A stretch of 22,176 nucleotides of DNA from Smittium culicis. Its lineage: Eukaryota; Kickxellomycota; Harpellomycetes; Harpellales; Legeriomycetaceae. Made by a program: the position numbers and the translations under genes. Under the pieces are notes generated by a model, which had not been told where the DNA came from, searched no databases, and worked only from the letters and a program-made list of their open reading frames with translations. Shown piece by piece: positions 1-6,872 of the stretch. The stretch lies in the NCBI GenBank assembly GCA_001970855.1, contig LSSN01002354.1, positions 1-22,176 of the forward strand, given 5' to 3'. Numbering within the stretch: the stretch's first letter is position 1; each line of letters starts with the position of its first letter.

Positions 1-197
1 AACCCTTTCAGGGGCGGTTGGCCTTTTTTGAACTACCAAAATTAACCAACCAAACAACAGCATGATAAATAAATATAAGATACTAACAGATTACTGGCTG
101 ATAAATATTAAATATCCAATAGCAAATAAATATAATAAGACTTATCCAATTACAATTATTAAATAAGTATAAGTATGCTTGCCCCGGAAAGGGATAA
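1..197 (+). mobile_element. piggyBac-like MITE, copy 1
   Basis: A non-coding element of about 199 bp, cut by the window edge so that probably only the first TT of a TTAA is missing. The left end reads AACCCTTTCAGGGGCGG. The right end reads CCCCGGAAAGGGATAA, so the two ends are imperfect inverted repeats beginning CCCTTTC. The left 35 bases align with the ends of the copies at 9721-9917 and 21807-22002. CCC-starting inverted repeats next to TTAA are typical of the piggyBac superfamily (established knowledge). The interior is AT-rich without an open frame, so it would depend on a transposase encoded elsewhere. The right flank is ATAA instead of TTAA, suggesting decay. Confidence 0.7.
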
Positions 198-739
198 AAG
201 GGTTTAGGAGTTTTGAGTGTTAATTTTCCCTAAAAGTTCAAATTAATACATTACAATTAGATTTAGTTTCTATTAAAAAAAAAAGCTTCAATAAGAAAAC
301 TATAGAAAAATCTGGAAAAAAATTTTTTAGGAATTTTCTAGACGCAAGTTTTTTACCAGCCTTTTATTGGCTTAGAAACTATCCAATAAATAAAAAGCTT
401 GAATTTATGTATCAATAAGTAACAGCAAATTTAAAGTTAAAAATATATAAAAAATTGCGTGTAAATAAGTATATAATTAATGAAAAAATACCTGATCCAA
501 ATTTATCTAAAATAATCAACTAAAACTTATCTATTTTATTTTTTTTGTACTAACAGTCAAGAAATTGTTCTACTCGTCTTTTCCGATTTAATAAAAATAA
601 TAATTTTAAACGATATTCGCCCTTCTCGCACTTTCGTCTAAATACACACTCACCAATTATCTTATAAATACTTAGACGCAATCACCTTCAAGTTAACGCT
701 TTACGAGTAAAAAGGAAAGCAAATATAAACTCGAAAATC
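198..739. other. AT-rich intergenic region and FES1 promoter
   Basis: No open frame or RNA gene was recognised here. The left part is A/T-homopolymer rich. From about 560 onward the sequence becomes more mixed and forms the presumed promoter and 5' leader of the Fes1 gene, including a TATA-like sequence listed separately. I looked for tandem heat-shock elements, which would be expected for an Hsp70 cofactor, and found no convincing one; the nearest, GAAATTGTTC near 560, has the wrong spacing. Confidence 0.5.
661..672 (+). promoter_or_regulatory. TATA-like element of FES1
   Basis: CTTATAAATACT lies about 70 bases before the FES1 start codon. The identical 12-mer occurs about 145 bases before the SER3 start codon (6718-6729). 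TTATAAATA is a good match to a TATA box. The role is inferred from sequence and position only. Confidence 0.4.
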
Positions 740-1687
740 ATGGATAAACTGCTACAATGGTCAATAGTCAACACAAAATCTGATGAGCCAGTCGATAAAA
801 AGAAGCTCGAGCAGCTTGATCCCGAAGTCATCGATATGATATTGGGGAAGCCAATGTCCACACAAATGCTCGAGATAATGGATATTATCGAGAGCCCGGA
901 AGTATCCATCGAGGATAAGGAAGTCGAGTTCGACAATCTCGAAATGATTGTTGAGCAGATCGACAATGCAGCCAATATAGAGCCGCTGGGTATGTGGCCG
1001 CGGCTGCTCGCCCAGCTGCATCTTCCCATTTCCCCGGATCAGCACGATTTGGACGTTTTGCGCGTTGGCGCGCTATGGGTGATCGGCACTGCGCTGCAGC
1101 ACAACCCGGCCGCGCAGCTGGCGTTCAGCGGCCACGACGGACTGCGTTCGCTTCTCGATGTGCTGCGATCGCCCGCGAGCGCAGCCGTTCACATCAAGGC
1201 GGTCTACGCAGTCTCGTCGTACACGCGGTCGAACCTGCGCGGGTTCAGCGAGCTCGTGAGCAGCGGCGGGCTCGACCTGCTGGTTGCGCTGGTCGGCGGC
1301 AGCAGCTCGCGCGGGCTCGTGAAGAAGGCGGTGTTCCTGCTGCTTGCGCTGGTTTCGGAAAGCCTGGATAGCGGCAGTGACGACAACTTCAAGCCGCCGA
1401 CGTCGCTCGCGCCTGCACTTGCCGAGAAACTGCTTGCCCAGCGCCTTGTTGCGCTGCTCAATGGAATTGCAGACGACGATGACATGGAACTTGCGGAGAA
1501 TAGCTTGAAGTTGCTGGTACATGTTGTTAATAGCGGGATGAGCGAGTCAAAATCGAAGCTGGATTTCAGCGCCGATGCTGATGCCGGGAAGACGTTTTTG
1601 GCGACTAAAGCTCCTAAATATTCAAAGATCATAGGCGATCTCGATATATCCAAATCCGACTGGGAAGCTTTACTTTCTCGCCTATAA
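740..1687 (+). CDS. FES1: Hsp70 nucleotide exchange factor Fes1
   Basis: Intronless gene for a 315-residue protein (yeast Fes1 is 290). Fes1/HspBP1 proteins clamp the Hsp70 ATPase domain with armadillo repeats and release ADP in the cytosol, so clients are freed and misfolded ones can be passed to degradation. The start MDKLLQWSIVNT matches the family N-terminus, which fixes the ATG. Residues 1-95 form the Fes1 N-terminal region, with the signature FDNLEMIVEQIDNAANIEPL at 64-83. Armadillo-like helices follow from about 100 to 265 (for example LRVGALWVIGTALQHNP and HIKAVYAVSSYTRSN), and the tail ends DWEALLSRL. No signal peptide or membrane segment is visible. Base composition is odd: bases 1261-1320 have 46 G/C of 60, against 27 of 60 at 781-840, so the armadillo core is far GC-richer than its own ends and the surroundings. 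It converges on the RSAD1 gene. Confidence 0.93.
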   Translation: MDKLLQWSIVNTKSDEPVDKKKLEQLDPEVIDMILGKPMSTQMLEIMDIIESPEVSIEDKEVEFDNLEMIVEQIDNAANIEPLGMWPRLLAQLHLPISPDQHDLDVLRVGALWVIGTALQHNPAAQLAFSGHDGLRSLLDVLRSPASAAVHIKAVYAVSSYTRSNLRGFSELVSSGGLDLLVALVGGSSSRGLVKKAVFLLLALVSESLDSGSDDNFKPPTSLAPALAEKLLAQRLVALLNGIADDDDMELAENSLKLLVHVVNSGMSESKSKLDFSADADAGKTFLATKAPKYSKIIGDLDISKSDWEALLSRL

Positions 1688-2023
1688 AAAAAAACTTTTT
1701 GTTTTATTAATCGTTTATCTTTATAGACTTTTGATCAACATTCATGTTACTAAATTTTCTTATTAGTATTAGTTTTTTTTTTCTATAAATCGCGCATTTT
1801 TTTATCGTTTATCACAAAAATTTAATGATTTTATTTATTTATTTTGCAACTAACAATAATAAATGTATGTATCAGTAAGCTTATTGGCGCAATTATTTCT
1901 ATAATATATGTAGTAGCTCAATTTAAAATAGAGGTGTTGGGGGTATATTGAACCATTATTAAATCTAAATAATAATGATTTGAACGAAGAAAAGAAAAGA
2001 ACTGTTATTGTTTTTGGGGTTTA
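1688..2023. other. Convergent intergenic region
   Basis: 336 bases between the stop codons of FES1 (+) and the RSAD1/HemW gene (-). It is T-rich and A-rich with long runs (for example 1767-1780) and must carry both 3' UTRs and polyadenylation signals. I see no gene in it. Confidence 0.6.
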
Positions 2024-4147
2024 TTAAAGGGACAGCAAGTCGACAGTAATTGTATCGATGACTTGCATTCCATTAGTTGTTGGAACAAGGGATTTGGAAC
2101 CGTCGTTTGAAACTTTAAATTCGAGGAATCCGCCATCCAAGTATTTTGCAAGAGTAGAAGCATCAAATATCTAAAACACGAACAATATAATTATTAAGAA
2201 AAAAGGGAAGCAATATAAATTAATATGTAAAAAATAAAAATAGGAGAGCATAAAGTATTACATTATCTAGGGATAATCTAGAGTTGGATATAGCTAGTAG
2301 CTGGCTGTTGGATACTCCATAGATTGAGCGTAGGCCGAGAACAATAAGCTCGTTAATAGCTTCGCGGTTAGGTATAAGCGAGTATTTTGCAACAGCATCA
2401 CTATCAGGAGAGCGGTTGATCATGGAAAGGTACGACTTGACGTCCCGGGTGTTGAAAGCAGCGATGCGGGCAGATCCGAACTGCATAATCTCATTGCGGG
2501 TATCAGTTTGCATACTTGGAGGCATTGTGTTACAGAGTGATGATATGTTTGAGAGGGAAGTGATGTTGAACCTGCTGTGGGAACCAGGACCGATGCCCAA
2601 GTAGCTGGTACCTGACCAGTAGTGCTTGTTGTGGAGACCCTCGCTCTCGAAATTCTTCGAATAGTTGGAGACTTCGTACCTGTATAGACCAAACTCGTGC
2701 GTTTTGGAGAGTGCAGCTTCGTACATATCAGCCATCATATCGTTTGAGGGGAGCTGGACTTTATGTTGGGACTTTGTAGTGAGGTTGTAGAGTTTAGTTC
2801 CGTACTCCACAGTTAGCTGGTAGAGAGACATGTGAGAATCACTTATTGATAGTAAGGTAGAGAGCTCTTCTTGAAGAGAAGTCAGAGTTTGACCAGGTCT
2901 TCCATAAATCAAATCAAAGTTTAGCTTTGGAAAAATAGATTTGGCGGTTGATAGAGCTTTAATGCTATCTGCAGCAGTATGGTCGCGATTCATCCATTTC
3001 AGTTCTTTATCAGAAAGGGACTGGATCCCTATAGAGCACCTATTGATTCCAGCAGCTCTGAAGTCGTTCATTTTTTGAATTTCGACTAGCTATTTAAACA
3101 AAATGTAAAATAAGATGGAAATTATGGAAAGTTGGAAGAGGTTCATACTTACAGTTGGGTTGGTCTAAAAGTAAATAGGAGAAAAATAAGAGTTAGTTGT
3201 GGAGGGTTGAGGTTATGGAAATAAAGGTATGGAAAGAAGTATATTTGGAGGTGGAGGGGGGGGGGGTGATTACTTCGATAGTTATTTCAGCATTTTGTAG
3301 TATATTGGCCTTTTTGGCGAGAGTATTGATGAAACGGTTGATGAAACTCGGCTACATGAATTAATTTGTAAAAAAAATACTTATAATTATTTAATTGAAT
3401 ATAATGGATAATGGAATGGAAAGAGGGTTAATAAAAGTGAATGTTATGTACACTTGATAGACCTATAAATTTTTTGAATGCAGTAATTGAATTCGATTTA
3501 ATTAGGGAGTTTTTTTTTTTTTTTTTTTTCAGTTAGGGTAAAGATAATTTGTTAGTATAATATGGGTAGAGAGGTAAAGAAAGTTTGGGGTATAATAAAT
3601 ATGGGGGGTGACTTACTTGGAGTACCGCCTTAAAGCAGATGTTAATATATAATATTTATGTTAAGGATTAGGGTATTAAATAGCGTGTTGAAGAAAATGG
3701 GTATGAGGAGTAGTTAATATTGTTAAAGTTGAAATGTAAGAAAAAATAAAATAAAAAAAAGGGTGATGGGGATACCTCCAAAGTATATGCTTGGTATTGT
3801 AGGGGTTGAGTTTAGGGAAGACAATCTGTTTTGGAGTTCTTTTATGATGGCGTCTTGTACGGGCTCGTTTAAAGGATCCTTAGTGACATATTTGTTGAAG
3901 TTGCAGAATATACATTTGCTAGAAATTGAAAAAGTAAAATGTAGATTTAGAGCTATAAAATTGTTGAGTTGTTGGAGGGCTAAAAGAAAAAGGAGAGAGT
4001 GGGTAAGAGTTGATAGGACGAATGGGATATTTACAATTGACAGTAGGGCCAGTGGACATATATAGAAAGCAAGTTTTGGTTTTTTTTGAGAGAAGTGTAG
4101 AGCCTAGATTTGGGCAAGAGAGAGCTTTTTATGACTAAACCAGACAT
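2024..4147 (-). CDS. HemW/RSAD1-type radical SAM protein, eight exons
   Basis: Spliced by hand: exons 4147-4035, 3918-3776, 3628-3617, 3462-3452, 3351-3274, 3164-3153, 3089-2262 and 2170-2024; all introns are GT-AG (63-154 nt). The 1344 nt encode 447 residues plus stop; human RSAD1 has 442. The family (HemN-like coproporphyrinogen III oxidase relatives) binds a 4Fe-4S cluster and SAM; HemW/RSAD1 members are thought to be heme chaperones in mitochondria. Visible motifs: IYVHWPYC (29-36); cluster cysteines C36, C40, C43 in CX3CX2C, followed by NFNKY; GGGTPS (85-90); EITIETNPT (115-123); AGINRCSIGIQSL (136-148); DLIYGRPGQT (182-191); YWSGTSYLGIGPGSHSR (280-296); a HemN C-terminal domain from about 360. 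The fourth cysteine of true HemN oxidases (CX3CX2CXC) is absent, favouring HemW. The first 28 residues are basic, Ser/Leu-rich and nearly free of acids, like a mitochondrial presequence. ATG 4147 is the only in-frame start before an upstream stop at 4244-4246. Confidence 0.9.
3153..3164 (-). other. RSAD1 microexon 6, 12 nt
   Basis: The exon ACCAACCCAACT sits between acceptor TTTTAG and donor GTAAGT, phase 0 on both sides. It encodes T-N-P-T and completes ITIE/TNPT/LVEIQK, matching the conserved E-A-N-P-T motif of the HemN/HemW family. The upstream intron carries a run of 11 G on the plus strand (3256-3266). Confidence 0.85.
3452..3462 (-). other. RSAD1 microexon 4, 11 nt
   Basis: The exon GTCTATCAAGT has acceptor TTTATAG and donor GTACAT. 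It carries the reading from phase 1 to phase 0 and encodes the end of Ser90 plus L-S-S, giving GGGTPSLSSPSF across the junctions. This resembles GGGTPSLASP in human RSAD1 as I recall it. The phase change is needed to join exons 3 and 5. The donor is weaker than the others. Confidence 0.75.
3617..3628 (-). other. RSAD1 microexon 3, 12 nt
   Basis: The exon GCGGTACTCCAA has acceptor TTTAAG before it and donor GTAAGT after it. It completes the codon split after exon 2 (GGA G) and gives G-G-T-P plus the first base of Ser, rebuilding the radical-SAM motif GGGTPS. Phase is 1 on both sides. Confidence 0.85.
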
Positions 4148-4506
4148 GTTATTAATTAAACTAGAAATGAGAAGTTTTAAAGGGTATGAGGGAGAAAGAG
4201 AGGAATTATTGGAATGAGGATCAACTTTTTGTTTTAAGAGAATTTAATATTTACTTTTTTTATTATTTTTTGGAGAATGAGTACGATGACTTGTCTTAAT
4301 TAGATTATAGATAAAAAATTTAGGGGAGACTGGAGAGATGTAAAAAAAATGGGAGAGATTCAAGAATGAATGAAAATGAGAGAGATATATATGAGGGAGG
4401 GAGAATTTTATTTTGAAATTCAAAAAAACAAATTAAAAAAAAACCAAGCGTGGAGGGGTTTATAATATGGGGGCACCGAAATTTATATTTAAGTGAATTA
4501 AGGATT
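4148..4506. other. Intergenic region between RPS29 and RSAD1
   Basis: About 360 bases separating two minus-strand genes. It must hold the RPS29 3' UTR and the RSAD1 promoter. The plus strand is purine-rich (GGGAGAGA-type), so the transcribed strand is pyrimidine-rich. No gene or clear TATA box was found. Confidence 0.5.
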
Positions 4507-4788
4507 TTAGCGGGTCTATATGAGGATAGAATAGAGGTTAAAATATGGGTTTAAGTAAGGGTTAAAATTAAGAGTAGTATAAAGGGAGGAGTATATGGTG
4601 TTAAAGTGGTTATGGGAGATGATTACCTTGGTGAAACCGATATCAGCGGCGTTTTCACGGAAGCATTGACGGCAGATGTTTAGGCCGTATTTGCGGATCA
4701 AACCCATGCGGTGAGTGCAGACTCTGCATTCTCTGGAACCTTTTCCGTATTTGCGTGGTCTAGTGAAGAAGACAGCTTCGTGTGCCAT
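4507..4788 (-). CDS. RPS29: 40S ribosomal protein S29 (uS14)
   Basis: Two exons, 4788-4627 and 4515-4507, joined across a 111-nt intron (donor GTAATC, acceptor CATATAG). They give a 56-residue protein, the same length as yeast Rps29. Exon 1 encodes 54 residues, starting [19 protein letters not shown] and ending DIGFTK; exon 2 encodes only Thr-Arg and the stop. The zinc-binding cysteines C21, C24, C39 and C42 (CRVC and CRQC) are all present, as is [17 protein letters not shown], the near-invariant core. The protein is a small zinc-ribbon component of the 40S subunit head. Without splicing the frame would run on to a 90-residue product with an intron-derived AT-coded tail, which is not credible. 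It lies downstream of a T-tract-rich leader and upstream, in tandem, of the RSAD1 gene. Confidence 0.95.
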
Positions 4789-5013
4789 TGTCGAATATTA
4801 TTAAAATATGGGGGTTGGAGGTTTTTTTTTAAAAAGTTCGTTTAAAAAAAAATCAAATTTTTTGATAAAATTCAAGAAAGAAAGAGAAGGAACCAACAAA
4901 AAGAGTAATCGTAAAAATAGGTTTTTTTTCCGTTGCGTGAAAGAAAAAATGGCATAGCTTTTTTAATTGATTTTTTTTTAATATTGGATGGGGGTCTGAT
5001 ACCAGACAATGTG

Positions 5014-5098
5014 AGCCAATAGAAAGCGCATATAGGCGCTGGATCATTAATTGTATATCCAATTATCCTGCTAAATCGAGGGATATGTAGCCAATAGA
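5014..5098. promoter_or_regulatory. Pair of CCAAT-box-like sites
   Basis: AGCCAATAGA occurs at 5014-5023 and again at 5089-5098, 75 bases apart and about 230-310 bases upstream of the RPS29 start codon. The core matches the CCAAT box bound by NF-Y/HAP complexes. The function is inferred from the motif alone. Confidence 0.3.
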
Positions 5099-5290
5099 GG
5101 ATGGTTTGGCCCTGGCTGTTTGGCTAGACTGCAATTCTGAGCAGGTGTGGCGGCCTATCAAAAGAATCGCTGGATTATTTATAAGCAAATCAGGCAGTTA
5201 AGGCGGAATTAAGCGGCATCAGCCTACTCTACTTAAAAAAAACCAGTAGTTGTTGAGCATAATATAAAGCATGGAAAAGATGAGATGAGC

Positions 5291-5370
5291 AGTAGTACAG
5301 TTGAGTAGCTCAGCAATTCAGCAGTTGAGAGGTAGTACAGTCTAGTAGCTCAGCAGTTCAGCTGTTCTGC
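5291..5370. repeat. 40-bp tandem duplication, CAG-rich
   Basis: Two adjacent 40-bp units (5291-5330 and 5331-5370) align without gaps: AGTAGTACAG/GGTAGTACAG, then TTGAGTAGCT/TCTAGTAGCT, then CAGCAATTCA/CAGCAGTTCA, then a diverged last ten bases. The second unit runs into CTGCTGTTCAGCAG (5368-5380 region), which is nearly self-complementary and could fold into a short hairpin. Confidence 0.75.
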
Positions 5371-5481
5371 TGTTCAGCAGAATATGGGAAGAGCTCGAGG
5401 TAAGCGGATGTGATGAGATGATGAAAAATGAAAGGCTTGGCTGGCCATAACTTACCGCTGCAGCTCCGATAAGCCAACAGA

Positions 5482-5488
5482 TGACTCA
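5482..5488 (+). promoter_or_regulatory. Gcn4/AP-1-type site
   Basis: TGACTCA is a perfect match to the general amino-acid control site known from yeasts. A partial site, TGACTCT, lies about 60 bases further on. The nearest amino-acid gene is SER3, but its start is about 1.4 kb away, so any link is speculative; a 7-mer can occur by chance. Confidence 0.15.
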
Positions 5489-5724
5489 GCCATATCGCAT
5501 TTCTTATCTTTTGCTTATCTCTAAATGTCAGGGGCTGATAAACTGACTCTTCTGTGTCCAAATTAATGTTGCTCGCATTATTGGCTATAAATAATCAATA
5601 GTAGATATATTTGACCAATGATTGCAACATAAATTAGTAGCGACAAATGAGCCGTAAGTAAAGTGCTTTTTTGAACAAATGCAGGTTGGAGGCTTCGAGT
5701 TTGTTGTTTAGGGTTAGTTTGACT

Positions 5725-5920
5725 TTAGCCCTTTCCCGTCCAACACTCTTTAAATAGTTGAATTTTATGATTCGCTAGTCATTTAAAAGATATTTTATTA
5801 TTTGCTGTTTATTCCAATAAACCAATAAATCTTAATGTCTTAGAATTATAGTATTTTAACTGAACTCTGCTGGCTGTATCTGGTGGGTCAAAAATAGTCT
5901 AGCGCTCATGAATGGGTTAG
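5725..5920 (-). mobile_element. piggyBac-like MITE, copy 2, reversed
   Basis: A 196-bp element in the opposite orientation to copies 1 and 3. Its left end, CCCTTTCCCGTCCAACACTCTT, is almost identical to the reverse complement of the right end of the copy at 9721-9917. Its right end shares GGTCAAAAATAGTCTA with the other end of that copy. TTAG, not TTAA, flanks both sides (5725-5728 and 5917-5920). The outermost right repeat is mutated (AATGGG), so this copy is decayed. It is non-coding. Confidence 0.75.
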
Positions 5921-6872
5921 CACGCAAACGCTCTAATTTTTTTTTTTAACCTGCGGATTTAAACCAGGAGACTTTAACCTGCAGCCAGCGTCTCGGACAT
6001 TTCTTCGGCACGAAAGCCCATCCCCTCCTCGACACAACATAAATATCCGAAATCGGACAATCGCGAATTTAACGAGTCTGCGCTTCGCTTATAAATGCAG
6101 CAGCCCTAGGCGCTGATTAATATTAAAGATATTGAGCTCCTAATCGTTATAGATTATATTGCCACTTCTTAGCAATATGGCTCAATAAGTGACTAACTAC
6201 GACCCACCTAATCTCCTAGAAAAGCACCATCGATATCATAACACCTCATATGGCCCCACTTATCAATATCCTCGCACATGCAGTCTCTCCCATCGATAGC
6301 CGAAATAATGGGCGTTTGGGTCTGTATCTCAATACGCCCAGCCGAACGCTCGCTGATTACTAATCCTGCCCAATACCATTTCTCCTGCTACCACTCATCT
6401 CCGTCACCACTGGTCCAATCACTGCCTATCACTAGCCAGCATCTGAGCAATAATATTCGTATAATTCATACCTCAAACTTTATCTGACCAACAATAATCT
6501 AATTTAATCCTGCCAACCATTTGGAAGCATTATCCCAAAATAGATGTTCTGTGAGCTCTTTTTTTTTTTTTTTATTGATTTGTCTGATCTTCCTGTAAGT
6601 TGAGCCTCTCACAAATAAACCATAAGCTTAATAATACAACGATCTGCTTTATTTAGCCATATCTAACAAACACTACTACTAGCCAACTCTCGCCTCTAAC
6701 CACTTCTACCACCATAACTTATAAATACTCTGCTGATTCTCCATCCATCATCCACTTGATACCTCATACTTTATCTCTATTAAATTCAAAGCCTGCTTAT
6801 AACCCTCTTCTAATTAAGCTTTTGTATATTCTACTACTCCCACTTACTATATTCTTGTAAATATCTCCCACC
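5921..6872 (+). other. SER3 upstream region
   Basis: About 950 bases before SER3 with no convincing gene. The plus strand is pyrimidine-rich, increasingly so towards the start codon. It contains a T run near 6560-6575 and TATA-like sequences at 6088-6095 and 6719-6727. The leader ends in CCCACC before the ATG, a favourable initiation context. Confidence 0.5.
6718..6729 (+). promoter_or_regulatory. TATA-like element of SER3
   Basis: CTTATAAATACT, about 145 bases before the start codon, is identical to the 12-mer upstream of FES1 (661-672). It is a plausible core promoter element, assigned on sequence and position only. Confidence 0.4.

Larger units (their letters stand above)
4789..5724. other. 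Intergenic region upstream of RPS29
   Basis: No gene was recognised. The first 200 bases are rich in T and A tracts and form the presumed RPS29 promoter. Two identical AGCCAATAGA 10-mers (listed separately) and a 40-bp tandem duplication (5291-5370) follow. The stretch 5080-5240 is less AT-rich than its surroundings and may be an old repeat or a non-coding RNA, but I found no recognisable structure. Confidence 0.5.

Noticed and set aside
688..1653. Several minus-strand and alternate-frame open frames across FES1
   Set aside because: They overlap the Fes1 gene, whose protein matches its family from start to stop. The GC-rich core has few stop codons, which opens shadow frames.
2220..2260. Extension of the RSAD1 frame past 2262 to a stop at 2220
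   Set aside because: The last 13 residues are AT-coded and hydrophobic and come from intron 7. Splicing at GTAATA to the exon at 2170 restores the HemN C-terminal domain.
3763..4065. 100-codon plus-strand open frame
   Set aside because: It is antisense to RSAD1 exons 1 and 2, which carry the CX3CX2C motif; its own translation resembles nothing known.
4516..4626. Read-through 90-residue version of S29
   Set aside because: The tail is low-complexity intron sequence; splicing gives exactly the 56 residues expected.
4853..6487. Short open frames at 4853-5062, 5358-5561 and 6278-6487
   Set aside because: Each is under 70 codons with no recognisable domain. 5358-5561 overlaps the 40-bp duplication and none has supporting signals.
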